Shown here one piece after another: positions 29,141 to 37,804 of a stretch of DNA of 64,000 bases. The translations under genes and the position numbers were made by a program. The stretch covers positions 37,508-101,507 of the forward strand of contig NZ_MSTQ01000020.1 of NCBI RefSeq assembly GCF_001945365.1, read 5' to 3'. The notes under the pieces are model-generated. The model was not told where the DNA came from, did not search any database, and worked only from the letters and a program-made list of their open reading frames with translations. The stretch is from Pseudomonas reinekei (GTDB lineage Bacteria; Pseudomonadota; Gammaproteobacteria; Pseudomonadales; Pseudomonadaceae). Each line of letters begins with the position of its first letter. Position 1 is the first letter of the stretch.

Positions 29141-29171
29141 ATGTAGGAGCTGCCGCAGGCTGCGCCTGCAC
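29141..29171. repeat. Single REP-like hairpin (CTGCCGCAGGCTGCG type)
   Basis: GTAGGAGCTGCCGCAGGCTG followed by CGCCTGCAC in the gacS-ldhA spacer. The GTAGGAG head is typical of Pseudomonas REP sequences. Confidence 0.6.
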
Positions 29172-29206
29172 AGAAAGTGAATACGCCGAGTCTTCAGGGA
29201 GAACAC

Positions 29207-30199
29207 ATGCGCACAATTCTATTCAGCAGCCAGACCTACGACCGCGACAGTTTCCTCGCCGCCGACCTGCCCGCCGGCATCGAGTTGCACTTTCAACCGG
29301 CGCGTCTGAGCGTTGATACAGCGACGCTGGCCGAACAGCATGAGGTGGTCTGCGCCTTCATTAATGATGACCTCAGTGCGCCGGTGCTCGAGCGCCTGGC
29401 GGCGGGCGGCACACGTCTGATCGCCCTGCGCTCGGCCGGTTACAACCATGTCGACCTCGCGACCGCGAAACGTCTCGGACTGGCGGTGGTGCGCGTGCCG
29501 GCCTACTCGCCCCATGCGGTGGCCGAACATGCCGTGGCGCTGATCCTGGCGCTCAACCGGCGCTTGCACCGCGCCTACAACCGTACCCGCGAAGGCGATT
29601 TCAGCCTGCATGGGCTGACGGGTTTCGACCTGGTGGGCAAGACTGTCGGCGTGGTCGGCACCGGGCAGATCGGCGCAGCGTTCGCGAAAATCATGCACGG
29701 TTTCGGTTGCCAGTTGCTGGCCTACGACCCGTACCCCAACCCGCAGGTCGAAGCGCTCGGCGCCCGTTACCTGAGCTTGCCGCAACTGCTGGCCGAGTCG
29801 CAGATCATCAGCCTGCATTGCCCGCTCAATGATCAGAGCAAACATTTGATCAACCGCGAATCCTTGGCGCACATGCAACCGGGGGCAATGTTGATCAATA
29901 CCGGTCGCGGAGGCCTGGTGGACACGCCCGCGCTGATTGACGCCCTCAAGAGCGGGCAACTGGGTTACCTGGGGCTGGATGTGTATGAAGAAGAGGCGCA
30001 ACTGTTTTTCGAGGATCGTTCCGACCTGCCGCTGCAGGACGATGTCCTGGCGCGGTTGCTGACGTTCCCTAACGTCATCATCACGGCCCATCAGGCATTC
30101 CTCACCCGCGAGGCCCTTGGCGCGATTGCCGCGACCACCTTGCACAACATCGCGGCCTGGCATGCCGGTGACCCGCAAAACCTGGTCATGGCTGACTGA
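29207..30199 (+). CDS. ldhA: D-lactate dehydrogenase (fermentative)
   Basis: 330 residues from ATG 29207, preceded by GGGAG. 2-hydroxyacid dehydrogenase motifs are complete: GTGQIGAAFAKIMHGFG binds NAD, then SLHCPLNDQSKHLINRESLA with the catalytic region, and the C-terminal ITAHQAFLTREALGAIA supplying the active-site His. It reduces pyruvate to D-lactate with NADH in the cytoplasm. Same neighbour of gacS as in PAO1 (PA0927). Confidence 0.93.
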   Translation: MRTILFSSQTYDRDSFLAADLPAGIELHFQPARLSVDTATLAEQHEVVCAFINDDLSAPVLERLAAGGTRLIALRSAGYNHVDLATAKRLGLAVVRVPAYSPHAVAEHAVALILALNRRLHRAYNRTREGDFSLHGLTGFDLVGKTVGVVGTGQIGAAFAKIMHGFGCQLLAYDPYPNPQVEALGARYLSLPQLLAESQIISLHCPLNDQSKHLINRESLAHMQPGAMLINTGRGGLVDTPALIDALKSGQLGYLGLDVYEEEAQLFFEDRSDLPLQDDVLARLLTFPNVIITAHQAFLTREALGAIAATTLHNIAAWHAGDPQNLVMAD

Positions 30200-30276
30200 A
30201 CCTGATCGAAGGTCATGCGCCCGCGCCATGCAACGCGAATGCCCGTGCTAGCATATCGCGCATATTTGGAGGACCC

Positions 30277-30711
30277 ATGGTCGAACACGATTTCCGCTAC
30301 AGCCTGATGAACCCGCAACACACCCTCACCGAATGCCGCGCCCTGGTGCCGGGGCGTTATCAAGTCACCGGCAACGGCGGCTCGATTCGTAACAACGACG
30401 TGTTGATTGTGACCCTCAAGGGCGCCAAGGACTTGTCCATGCGCCTGAGCGTCGAAACGGTTCGCCACTTGATCAATCCGCCCGGCCAATGGGTCGCGGT
30501 GGCCAGTGGCCCGGTGTTCGGCGAACTGGCGATCCACACCTGGCAAGTCAACTGCGACAACTGTGCGAAAGAGCTGAGCTTCGAGTTCGCGGTCGATGCC
30601 AAGCTGGGCAACAAGGCTGAGAAGCCTGCCGCCACCGCGCGGATTGCCGAATTGGGCTGGACCACCGTTGGCGAAAAGCACCTGTGCCCGACATGCCAGG
30701 AGTCTGCGTGA
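30277..30711 (+). CDS. Conserved hypothetical protein with zinc-ribbon-like Cys
   Basis: 144 residues after a GGAGG ribosome site. Beta-rich N-terminal region (GRYQVTGNGGSIRNNDVLIV) and two Cys pairs, NCDNCAKE and LCPTCQES, that could bind a metal. No membrane segment. It ends in TGA that overlaps the ATG of the META-domain lipoprotein gene by one base, so the two are co-translated. Family not recognised by name. Confidence 0.78.
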   Translation: MVEHDFRYSLMNPQHTLTECRALVPGRYQVTGNGGSIRNNDVLIVTLKGAKDLSMRLSVETVRHLINPPGQWVAVASGPVFGELAIHTWQVNCDNCAKELSFEFAVDAKLGNKAEKPAATARIAELGWTTVGEKHLCPTCQESA

Positions 30712-31115
30712 TGAAACGCCTCGCTCTGGCCGCCATGGTCGGTGCAAGCCTGATGGGCTGCGCTGCCGAGCCGGTGCAATTGCAACAAAACCGCAGCTAC
30801 ATTCTGGAATGGATCGGCGAACGTCCATTGATGGATTACAGCCACCTGACCATCACCCTCGGCGATGATGGTCGCGCCTATGGCAATGGCGGCTGTAACC
30901 ACTGGTTCGCGCCGTACACGCTGGAAGGCAACAAGCTGAGCTTCGGTAAAATCGGCAGCACCCGCAAACTCTGCGCGCCGGCACTGATGGAGCAGGAAAA
31001 ACGCTTCCTTCAGGCGCTGGAGAACGTGCAACGCTGGGACGTCTCGTCCATCGAGCAGATGCGTTTCTGGCCGGCCGAAGGCAAGCCACTGCGCTGGTGG
31101 CTTGAAGAGGGTTGA
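30711..31115 (+). CDS. META-domain lipoprotein (HslJ-like)
   Basis: 134 residues. Lipoprotein signal MKRLALAAMVGASLMGC with lipid-attached Cys17. The META domain follows: ITLGDDGRAYGNGGCNHWFAP-type turn, then FGKIGSTRKLCAPALMEQEKRFLQALENV, characteristic of HslJ relatives. Probably anchored in the outer or inner membrane facing the periplasm; linked to envelope stress in E. coli. The longer upstream start at 30684 would lose the lipobox. Confidence 0.85.
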   Translation: MKRLALAAMVGASLMGCAAEPVQLQQNRSYILEWIGERPLMDYSHLTITLGDDGRAYGNGGCNHWFAPYTLEGNKLSFGKIGSTRKLCAPALMEQEKRFLQALENVQRWDVSSIEQMRFWPAEGKPLRWWLEEG

Positions 31116-31128
31116 TCCCCTTTTCAAC

Positions 31129-31158
31129 CTGCAGGAACCGGCTTGCCGGCTCCTGCAG
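31129..31158 (+). terminator. Hairpin after the META lipoprotein gene
   Basis: Inverted repeat CTGCAGGAACCGGC TT GCCGGCTCCTGCAG with one mismatch, between converging genes. No T run, so it may be a REP-type hairpin acting as a terminator. Confidence 0.5.
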
Positions 31159-31187
31159 AGTTCGTCTGCTCGTCATCATCACTGCGA

Positions 31188-31655
31188 TTAATTCTTTGCC
31201 TGCAACGCCTCCAGCTTCGCCATCACCCCCGCCGCTGTCTGCTCGCCCATCAACTGCTCGCGCACCTTGCCCTTGTCATCGATGATGTAGGTCACCGGTA
31301 GCGCCTCACTGCGCGGCAACTCGAACACCTCGGCAGGGTCCTGCGCCAGCACGGTGAATTTGATACCGAGTTTTTCACTGGCGCCTTTCAGTTCTTCGCC
31401 CTGCACATTGTCGAAGTTGACCCCGAACACACCGATCTTCTTGTCCTTGAGCTGATCGGCCAACGCGTTCAGTTCCGGAATCTCGGTACGGCACGGTCCG
31501 CACCATTCAGCCCAGTAGTTAAGCACCAGCCACTTGCCGTCCAGGCGCTCGGCGGCGACCTTCTGCCCATTCTGATCGTTCCCGAAGTCGTTACCGCAGC
31601 CCCCCAGCATCAACGCCCCGATGATCGTCAATGTCGCTGCCAGTCGCCTTGTCAT
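31188..31655 (-). CDS. TlpA-family thioredoxin-like lipoprotein
   Basis: 155 residues from ATG 31655. Lipobox LMLGGC with Cys20; the redox site is WCGPC with Cys52 and Cys55 in LNYWAEWCGPCRTEIPEL; the cis-Pro region reads LPVTYIIDDKGKV. It is a membrane-anchored periplasmic thiol reductant of the TlpA/ResA class, similar in position to the PA0953 thioredoxin. Divergent from arsC. Confidence 0.9.
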   Translation of the reverse strand: MTRRLAATLTIIGALMLGGCGNDFGNDQNGQKVAAERLDGKWLVLNYWAEWCGPCRTEIPELNALADQLKDKKIGVFGVNFDNVQGEELKGASEKLGIKFTVLAQDPAEVFELPRSEALPVTYIIDDKGKVREQLMGEQTAAGVMAKLEALQAKN

Positions 31656-31770
31656 GTCGTGTTCCTTGTCAAAAATTGATTGCGCCTGCGACCCCATCGC
31701 CTCCCAAGGTTCTGGATTACGCGCTGCACAGTTAGAATAGCCGCCACCTTACGCAAGATGCGACCCGCTC

Positions 31771-32124
31771 ATGACCGATCTGACGCTTTATCACAACCCG
31801 CGCTGCTCGAAATCCCGCGGTGCGCTCGAATTGCTCGAAGCCCGTGGCCTGACCCCGACCGTGGTCCGCTACCTGGAAACCCCACTCGACGCCGCGCAAA
31901 TCCAGCGCCTGCTGGGCAAACTCGGCATCAGCGCCCGGCAACTGCTGCGCACCGGCGAGGACGAGTACAAAACCCTCAACCTCGCCGACAGCAGCCTCGG
32001 CGAAGCGCAATTGATCGCCGCCATCGCCGCCCACCCGAAACTGATGGAGCGGCCGATCCTCGAAGTCGGCGACAAAGCCGTCATCGGTCGTCCACCGGAG
32101 CAGATTCTGGAACTGTTGCCATGA
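31771..32124 (+). CDS. arsC: ArsC-family reductase (glutaredoxin-coupled arsenate reductase-like)
   Basis: 117 residues. Active-site Cys12 in YHNPRCSKSRGALELL and the conserved RPILEVGDKAVIGRPPE near the C-terminus are the ArsC signature. The arginine in RPI is the oxyanion ligand. It may reduce arsenate with glutathione, but chromosomal ArsC/YfgD members outside ars operons, as here, are of uncertain substrate. The stop overlaps the wrbA ATG (ATGA). Confidence 0.88.
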   Translation: MTDLTLYHNPRCSKSRGALELLEARGLTPTVVRYLETPLDAAQIQRLLGKLGISARQLLRTGEDEYKTLNLADSSLGEAQLIAAIAAHPKLMERPILEVGDKAVIGRPPEQILELLP

Positions 32125-32717
32125 GTGCGCCGTACATTCTGGTTTTGTATTACAGCCGCAGTGGCTCGACCAATGAAATGGCCCGGCAAATTGCCCGCGG
32201 TGTCGAACAGGCCGGCCTGGAAGCGCGGTTGCGCACCGTGCCGGCCATTTCCACCGAGTGCGAAGCGGTATCGCCGGACATTCCGGACGAAGGCGCGCTC
32301 TACGCCAGCCTCGACGACCTGAAAAACTGCACCGGCCTGGCGCTCGGCAGCCCAACCCGCTTCGGCAACATGGCGGCACCGCTCAAGTACTTCCTCGATG
32401 GCACCAGTAACCTGTGGCTGACCGGCGCGTTGGTGGGCAAACCTGCGGGGGTATTCACTTCCACGGCGAGCCTGCACGGCGGCCAGGAAACCACCTTGCT
32501 GTCGATGATGCTGCCGTTGCTGCACCACGGCATGCTGATTACCGGCCTGCCCTACAGCGAATCGGCCTTGCTGGAAACCCAGGGCGGCGGCACGCCGTAC
32601 GGCGCCAGCCACCACGCCGGGGCCGATGGCAAAAGCGGTTTGGACACTCACGAAGTGGCGTTGTGCCGCGCGCTGGGCATGCGCCTGGCCAAGACAGCTC
32701 AGAAGCTGGAGGGCTAA
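32121..32717 (+). CDS. wrbA: NAD(P)H:quinone oxidoreductase WrbA
   Basis: 198 residues from ATG 32121. Flavodoxin-like FMN-binding loop YYSRSGSTNEMARQIARGVE, PTRFGNMAAPLKYFLDG, and FTSTASLHGGQETTLLSMMLPLLHHGM are the WrbA hallmarks. It reduces quinones by two electrons to avoid redox cycling. Overlaps arsC by four bases and leads into the DUF2069 gene. Confidence 0.93.
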   Translation: MSAPYILVLYYSRSGSTNEMARQIARGVEQAGLEARLRTVPAISTECEAVSPDIPDEGALYASLDDLKNCTGLALGSPTRFGNMAAPLKYFLDGTSNLWLTGALVGKPAGVFTSTASLHGGQETTLLSMMLPLLHHGMLITGLPYSESALLETQGGGTPYGASHHAGADGKSGLDTHEVALCRALGMRLAKTAQKLEG

Positions 32718-32719
32718 GG

Positions 32720-33145
32720 ATGGCCAAGAAGCCGAAGATTCTGCCCGCCATCGAATGGCTCGAACCGCGCGTCAAGGCGATGCGCGTCATCAGCCTGCTG
32801 TGCTTCTTTGGCCTGGTGGGATTGCTCTGCGTTTACTACCTGATGGTCGCCGATCTGCACGGTGCGCGGCCGTGGGTGATTCTGCTGATCGAGCTGGTGC
32901 CATTGCTGTTGCTCGCACCGGGGATGATTGTCGGCAACGCCCGGGGGCATTCCTGGATGTGTTTCGTGGTGAACCTGTATTTCATCAAGGGCGCATTGGC
33001 TGCGTATGACCCGAACCGGCAGATCTTCGGGGTGCTGGAGATGGCCGCGAGCCTGGCGGTGTTCTGTTCGGCTTTGTTGTATGTGCGGTGGCGGTATCAG
33101 CTGAACCGCAAGCTGGCTGGCGAGGGGGAGGTTTCCGTCGCCTGA
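32720..33145 (+). CDS. DUF2069 membrane protein
   Basis: 141 residues from ATG 32720, two bases after the wrbA stop. Four hydrophobic helices (VISLLCFFGLVGLLCVYYLM, WVILLIELVPLLLLAPGMIV, a stretch around MCFVVNLYFIKGALAAY, and VLEMAASLAVFCSALLYVRW) fit DUF2069. Inner membrane; function unknown. The arsC-wrbA-DUF2069 order is conserved in Pseudomonas. Confidence 0.88.
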   Translation: MAKKPKILPAIEWLEPRVKAMRVISLLCFFGLVGLLCVYYLMVADLHGARPWVILLIELVPLLLLAPGMIVGNARGHSWMCFVVNLYFIKGALAAYDPNRQIFGVLEMAASLAVFCSALLYVRWRYQLNRKLAGEGEVSVA

Positions 33146-33152
33146 CAGATTG

Positions 33153-33230
33153 CAATCGCTAGCAGGCTAGCTGCCACAGGGGACTTGTTCGGCACAGATC
33201 CAATGTGGGAGCCAGCCTGCTGGCGATTGA
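33153..33230. repeat. REP pair (CAGCCTGCTGGC family)
   Basis: Inverted ATCGCTAGCAGGCTAGCTGC and GGGAGCCAGCCTGCTGGCGA. A single half copy occurs again near 36441. Confidence 0.75.
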
Positions 33231-33243
33231 TCACAACTCGGTC

Positions 33244-33918
33244 TCAATGATTGACGGTATAAGCCAGCATCATCGAAATCTCGCTCATCGGCCGCCCGCC
33301 ACTTTGTTCGTGCCACTGGTTGAACACCTCCTGCACCAACGCCAGGTCGCGCAGACTGGTCGGCACCTTGTCGATGATCTTCTGCGCATTCAACGCCGCG
33401 ACCACGTCGTAGCTCGGCACAAATGTGTCCTTGCCCACCATGCGCAGGAAACGCGGCGCCGACAGACCACCCAATTGATGGCCGCGCTTTTTCAGGAAGG
33501 TCCACAACCCGACGATATCGGTCACTGGCCAGTCGGCGATCATGGCACCGAAACTGCCCTTCTCGTGGGCCACGTCCAGCACGAACTGCGCGTTGCGCGG
33601 CACGCTCTTGAGCTTGCCCAGGTGGCGGATGATCCGCGCGTCCTGCATCAGGCGCTCCAGGTGTTCGGCGCTCATCAACACGACTTTTTCCGGGTCGAAC
33701 TTGAAGAACACTTCTTCGAAGGCCGGCCACTTGGCGTCTACCAGGCTGTGCTTGAGCCCGGCGCGGAACACGCGCAAAGCCATGGTCGAGAGGTAGCGGT
33801 CGTCGCTGATCTTGCGCAGTTGTGCCGCAGATTTGGGAACGGGCAGATGGGCTTCCAGTTCAGCCGCCGAACCAAAACGGTTCAAGCAGTATTCATTCAG
33901 CCACTTGTAATCGCGCAT
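33244..33918 (-). CDS. DNA-3-methyladenine glycosylase I-like protein
   Basis: 224 residues, ATG 33918 with AGGAGAGG upstream. The core resembles the adenine glycosylase I family: RYLSTMALRVFRAGLKHSLV, FDPEKVVLMSAEHLERLMQD and ARIIRHLGKLKSVPRNAQFV correspond to the helix-hairpin region. However the canonical Tag N-terminus (a CxW...YHDxEWG segment carrying a zinc ligand) is absent and replaced by MRDYKWLNEYCLNRFG, so it is a divergent member whose base specificity is uncertain. Cytoplasmic repair role inferred. Confidence 0.75.
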   Translation of the reverse strand: MRDYKWLNEYCLNRFGSAAELEAHLPVPKSAAQLRKISDDRYLSTMALRVFRAGLKHSLVDAKWPAFEEVFFKFDPEKVVLMSAEHLERLMQDARIIRHLGKLKSVPRNAQFVLDVAHEKGSFGAMIADWPVTDIVGLWTFLKKRGHQLGGLSAPRFLRMVGKDTFVPSYDVVAALNAQKIIDKVPTSLRDLALVQEVFNQWHEQSGGRPMSEISMMLAYTVNH

Positions 33919-33965
33919 GCCCTCTCCTGGGGATTGAAAAATGAACGGCCAACTTGTGACAAAAC

Positions 33966-34056
33966 CTGTGGGAGCCAGCCTGCTGGCGATGAAGGGGTGT
34001 CAGTCAACAATAAGTGCCTGACACCCCGCCATCGCCAGCAGGCTGGCTCCTACAGT
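33966..34056. repeat. REP pair with a second inverted repeat inside
   Basis: Outer arms GGGAGCCAGCCTGCTGGCGA and its complement near 34031-34052 enclose an inner inverted repeat GGGGTGTCAG / CTGACACCCC. The whole unit can fold into one long hairpin between ttcA and the glycosylase gene. Confidence 0.8.
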
Positions 34057-34064
34057 GATTACGG

Positions 34065-34889
34065 TTAGAGGTTGACCACGTTGACGAAACGCGAAGCCGC
34101 GGTCTCGTCGATCTTGAGGTTGGTGAAGTCGAACAGGTTGCGGTCCGCCAGTTGCGACGGAATCACGTTCTGCAAGCTGCGGAAAATGCTCTCGGTGCGC
34201 CCAGGTGTCTTGCGGTCCCACTCCTGGAGCATTTCCTTGACCACCTGGCGTTGCAGGTTTTCCTGGGAACCGCAGAGGTTGCACGGGATGATCGGGAACT
34301 GCTTGAGGTCGGAATAGGCCTGGATGTCTTTTTCGTTGCAGTAGGCCAACGGGCGGATCACCACGTTGCGCCCGTCATCGGCGCGCAGTTTGGGTGGCAT
34401 GGCCTTGAGCGAACCGTTGAAGAACATGTTGAGAAAAAAGGTCTCGACGATGTCGTCGCGGTGATGACCCAAAGCCATTTTGGTCGCACCGATCTCGTCA
34501 GCAAAGGTGTACAGCGTGCCGCGACGCAGGCGCGAGCACAGCGAGCAGGTGGTTTTCCCTTCGGGAATCAGTTCCTTGACCACCGAATAGGTGTCTTTTT
34601 CGACGATGTGATATTCGATGCCCAGCTCTTTGAGGTAAGCCGGCAGGACGTGCTCGGGGAAACCCGGTTGTTTCTGGTCCATGTTCACGGCCACGATCTC
34701 GAACTTGATCGGCGCGACCTTCTGCAAGTGCATCAGCACGTCGAGCATGGTGTAGCTGTCCTTGCCGCCGGACAGGCAGACCATGACCTTGTCGCCGTCT
34801 TCAATCATGTTGAAATCGGCAACAGCCTCACCGGCCTGACGGCGAAGGCGCTTTTGCAGTTTGTTCTGGTTGACCGTAAGAGTGCCCAT
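34065..34889 (-). CDS. ttcA: tRNA 2-thiocytidine biosynthesis protein TtcA
   Basis: 274 residues from ATG 34889 (MGTLTVNQNKLQKRLRRQ). The PP-loop is MVCLSGGKDSYTMLDVL; the two CxxC pairs for the iron-sulfur cluster are CSLCSRL and CNLCGSQ. It thiolates C32 of tRNAs using ATP and a cluster-bound sulfur. A longer reading to 34946 runs into the untranslated upstream region. Confidence 0.95.
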   Translation of the reverse strand: MGTLTVNQNKLQKRLRRQAGEAVADFNMIEDGDKVMVCLSGGKDSYTMLDVLMHLQKVAPIKFEIVAVNMDQKQPGFPEHVLPAYLKELGIEYHIVEKDTYSVVKELIPEGKTTCSLCSRLRRGTLYTFADEIGATKMALGHHRDDIVETFFLNMFFNGSLKAMPPKLRADDGRNVVIRPLAYCNEKDIQAYSDLKQFPIIPCNLCGSQENLQRQVVKEMLQEWDRKTPGRTESIFRSLQNVIPSQLADRNLFDFTNLKIDETAASRFVNVVNL

Positions 34890-35157
34890 GACGCGAAATC
34901 CGTGAGGTGTGACGAAAGGCGGGCATTTTACGCAAAAACGCCCCAAGGGCGAAGTCCCTGAGTCCCACAGACACTTCCGCGATTACCCCACCTGTTTACA
35001 GCGCAATTTGCTCTAAGCCCCCTCTCCTTGTGCGGTTAACTCCTTTCTATACTGCGACATAAGGTCGCATTCGAATTCAGACCTATGACTTGCTGGGCCG
35101 CATTGGCCCGTAGGCGCTCCACTGGGGGGCGACGGTAAAAAAAGAGGAGTGACTGGC

Positions 35158-35760
35158 ATGATCCATCACGTAGTGGGACTCTTCACCCACCCTGACCAAG
35201 AATGGAAAGAAATCCGTGGCGACCAGGAGGAAAGCATCAGCCACATGTACCTGACCCACACCCTGATTCTGGCGGCGATCCCTGCCGTGTCGGCGTTTAT
35301 CGGCACCACGCAGGTCGGCTGGGTGATCGGTAATCGAGCGCCAGTGATGTTGACCATGGAAAGTGCGCTATGGATGACGATCATGTCGTACCTGGCGATG
35401 CTCGGTGGCGTTGCGGTGATGGGCGCGTTCATCCACTGGATGGCCCGCACCTATGACGCCAATCCCAGCCTGGCACGCTGCGTAGCGTTTGCGACCTACA
35501 CCGCGACACCGCTGTTCATTGGCGGCCTGGCGGCACTGTACCCGCATATGTGGCTGGGGATGATCGTCGGCACCGCGGCGATTTGCTACACGGTCTACCT
35601 GCTGTATGTCGGGCTACCGACGTTCATGAACATTCCAACTGACGAGGGCTTTCTGTTTTCCAGTTCGGTACTCGCCGTAGGCCTGGTCGTGCTGGTGGCG
35701 ATCATGGCGTTCACCGTCATTGTCTGGGGACTCGGCGTGGGGCCGGTCTATACCAACTAG
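35158..35760 (+). CDS. Yip1-family membrane protein
   Basis: 200 residues. ATG 35158 is chosen: AGAGGAG lies 9 bases upstream, whereas GTG 35149 touches it. Five hydrophobic segments after a short soluble N-terminus (MIHHVVGLFTHPDQEWKEIR) match the bacterial Yip1 domain. Inner membrane; unknown role. Confidence 0.85.
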   Translation: MIHHVVGLFTHPDQEWKEIRGDQEESISHMYLTHTLILAAIPAVSAFIGTTQVGWVIGNRAPVMLTMESALWMTIMSYLAMLGGVAVMGAFIHWMARTYDANPSLARCVAFATYTATPLFIGGLAALYPHMWLGMIVGTAAICYTVYLLYVGLPTFMNIPTDEGFLFSSSVLAVGLVVLVAIMAFTVIVWGLGVGPVYTN

Positions 35761-35794
35761 CGACAAACCACCTAATAATCAGATCTGCCGACAC

Positions 35795-35818
35795 AGGCCG
35801 CCGCAAGGCGGCCTTTTG
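35795..35818 (+). terminator. Rho-independent terminator after the Yip1 gene
   Basis: Stem AGGCCGCC GCAA GGCGGCCT followed by TTT. Confidence 0.85.
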
Positions 35819-35918
35819 ATGCATCCGCCAGGAGAAACGCAACGACCATTCGGCGCTCAGACGATTCGCAAGGCCCGAGCGTTGCGGCATACTCGACGTC
35901 TCTGGAGATCCATCAAGC

Positions 35919-36413
35919 ATGCCCGAGCAACTCTACACCCGCGTCGAAGACTGTTTTCAACAAGCCGAATCATTTTTCAAACGACCTTTCAAACGCCCCG
36001 TGGTGAGCCTCAAGCTGCGCGGGCAAAAAGCCGGGGTCGCGCATTTGCACGAGAATCTGCTGCGTTTCAACCCGCAGTTGTACCGGGAAAACACTGAAGA
36101 TTTTCTCAAACAGACCGTGGCCCATGAAGTGGCGCATCTGATTGCTCATCAACTGTTCGGCGACCGCATCCAGCCCCACGGCGAAGAGTGGCAATTGATC
36201 ATGCGCGGTGTGTACGAACTGCCGCCCAATCGCTGCCACACCTACGACGTCAAGCGCCGCAGCGTGACTCGTTACATCTATAAGTGCCCGTGCCCCGACA
36301 GTGATTTTCCCTTTTCGTCACAGCGCCATGGCTTGGTGCGACAGGGGCGGCGGTATTTGTGTCGGCGCTGTCGCAGTACGTTGGTTTTCAGTGGGGAAAT
36401 GCGGGTCGAGTAG
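35919..36413 (+). CDS. sprT: SprT-family zinc metalloprotease-like protein
   Basis: 164 residues. The zinc site HEVAH is at 69-73 (TVAHEVAHLIAHQLFG), preceded by the SprT-typical VVSLKLRGQKAGVAHLHENLLRFNP region, and a C-terminal zinc ribbon CPCPDS...CRRCRS. SprT relatives are cytoplasmic; eukaryotic SPRTN cleaves DNA-protein crosslinks, but bacterial activity is not settled. Confidence 0.9.
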   Translation: MPEQLYTRVEDCFQQAESFFKRPFKRPVVSLKLRGQKAGVAHLHENLLRFNPQLYRENTEDFLKQTVAHEVAHLIAHQLFGDRIQPHGEEWQLIMRGVYELPPNRCHTYDVKRRSVTRYIYKCPCPDSDFPFSSQRHGLVRQGRRYLCRRCRSTLVFSGEMRVE

Positions 36414-36440
36414 CTGGGCTTTTGTTGTGGCTGCACTGGC

Positions 36441-36466
36441 CTCATCGCCAGCAGGCTGGCGATTGC
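36441..36466. repeat. Single REP half
   Basis: TCATCGCCAGCAGGCTGGCG followed by ATTGCT, of the same family as 33153 and 33966. Confidence 0.6.
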
Positions 36467-36479
36467 TATTTATCAGGCA

Positions 36480-37661
36480 CTAAAGAACCACCTTGGCCCG
36501 CCGCAACTCTTCAATCCGCTGCGCATTGAATCCCAACTCTCCCAGCACCTGATCCGTATGTGCCCCCAACGCCGCGCCAATGTGCCGAGGCTCCGGCAAT
36601 CCATCCGAGAACTTCAACGGGCACGCCATCTGCGCCTGGCTTGAACCATCGCCCCGCGGCACTTGGGTGACCAGCTCCCGCGCCTGCAACTGCGGATGCC
36701 GCAACGCCTCGCCCATGCTCAATACCGGCTCGACACAGGCATCCAGCTCGGCAAACAACGCGCAGAGTTCGGCAAAGTCATGCTTCTCGAACTCAACCGT
36801 CAACGCCTCCTTGAGCTTCTTCTGCTGCGCCGGTTGTGGCGACAGTCCGAGTCCCGCCAGTTCCTCCAGGCCCAGCGCCACGCACAATTGCTTCATGAAC
36901 GCCGGTTCCAGACTGCCCACCGACAACCAGCGTCCATCCCGCGAGCGGTAATAGTCGTAAAAACTGCCACCATTGAGCACCTGGTCTTCCCGGCCCGGCT
37001 CGACACCGCAGGCCAGATACCCGGCGCCCGCCATGGCGTTCAGGCTGAAGGCGCAGTCGGTCATGCTCACATCCAGGTGTTGCCCCTGCCCGGTTTGCTG
37101 GCGGGCAATCACCGCCGCCAGCAAGCCGATCACCCCGTGCAGCGAACCGCCGGCGACATCCGCAACCTGCGGCCCCAAGGGCAACGGCCCACTGTCGGCT
37201 CGGCCTGTGTAGCTCGCCAGCCCGGCCAGCGCCAGGTAATTGATGTCATGGCCGGCGCGATCCTTGTAGGGGCCGGTCTGGCCGTAACCGGTGATCGACA
37301 CATAGATGAGCTTCGGGTTGATCGCCTTCAAGGCTTCATAGCCCAGCCCCAAACGCTCCATGACACCGGGGCGAAACTGCTCCAGCACGATGTCGTAGTC
37401 CTGCAGCAACTGCTTGATGATCTCCTGCGCCCCAGGCTGCTTGAGGTCCAGCGCCAGGCTGCGCTTGTTGCGGTTGAGGTAGGCATGGCTGGCCGATACA
37501 CCCTGGTCATGGGGCGGCAGCACGCGCAGCAGGTCCATGCGGGTCGGCGACTCGATGCGCAACACTTCGGCGCCCATGTCCGCCAGCAACAATGAGGCGA
37601 ACGGCCCCGGCAGCAGCGTCGAGAAATCCAGAACCTTGAGTGATGCCAGTGGACCGAGCAT
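36480..37661 (-). CDS. CaiB/BaiF CoA-transferase family protein (alpha-methylacyl-CoA racemase-like)
   Basis: 393 residues. Starts MLGPLASLKVLDFSTLLPGP, preceded by GGGAGAAC. Class III fold marks: LPGPFASLLLADMGAEVLRIE, NRNKRSLALDLKQP, QFRPGVMERLGLGYE, ISGYGQTGP-type YVSITGYGQTGPYKDRAGHDINYLA, and AGGSLHGVIGLLAA. The conserved active-site Asp of transferases maps near GHDINY. GHD with the YL segment is also typical of alpha-methylacyl-CoA racemase, so racemase activity is as likely as transferase. Cytoplasmic; neighbour genes do not define a substrate. Confidence 0.87.
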   Translation of the reverse strand: MLGPLASLKVLDFSTLLPGPFASLLLADMGAEVLRIESPTRMDLLRVLPPHDQGVSASHAYLNRNKRSLALDLKQPGAQEIIKQLLQDYDIVLEQFRPGVMERLGLGYEALKAINPKLIYVSITGYGQTGPYKDRAGHDINYLALAGLASYTGRADSGPLPLGPQVADVAGGSLHGVIGLLAAVIARQQTGQGQHLDVSMTDCAFSLNAMAGAGYLACGVEPGREDQVLNGGSFYDYYRSRDGRWLSVGSLEPAFMKQLCVALGLEELAGLGLSPQPAQQKKLKEALTVEFEKHDFAELCALFAELDACVEPVLSMGEALRHPQLQARELVTQVPRGDGSSQAQMACPLKFSDGLPEPRHIGAALGAHTDQVLGELGFNAQRIEELRRAKVVL

Positions 37662-37765
37662 GGATGTTCTCCCTGAATGATGCTCCCAGACTAGGCAGCC
37701 GGACGCTCAGGGGCAATAACCTTATGTGCCAGTGACGCTGACCGTTGCGCTCAGGTCGCAGGCAG

Positions 37766-37792
37766 AAAAAAACCCGCCGAAGCGGGTTTTTC
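37766..37792 (-). terminator. Rho-independent terminator of dctA
   Basis: Stem AAAACCCGC CGAA GCGGGTTTT flanked by A and T runs, 13 bases past the dctA stop. Confidence 0.92.
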
Positions 37793-37804
37793 ATTGCAGC
37801 CGAT

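Noticed and set aside
35028..35053. Sigma-70 promoter TTGTGC / TATACT before the Yip1 gene
   Set aside because: The spacer is only 14 bases, shorter than functional promoters.
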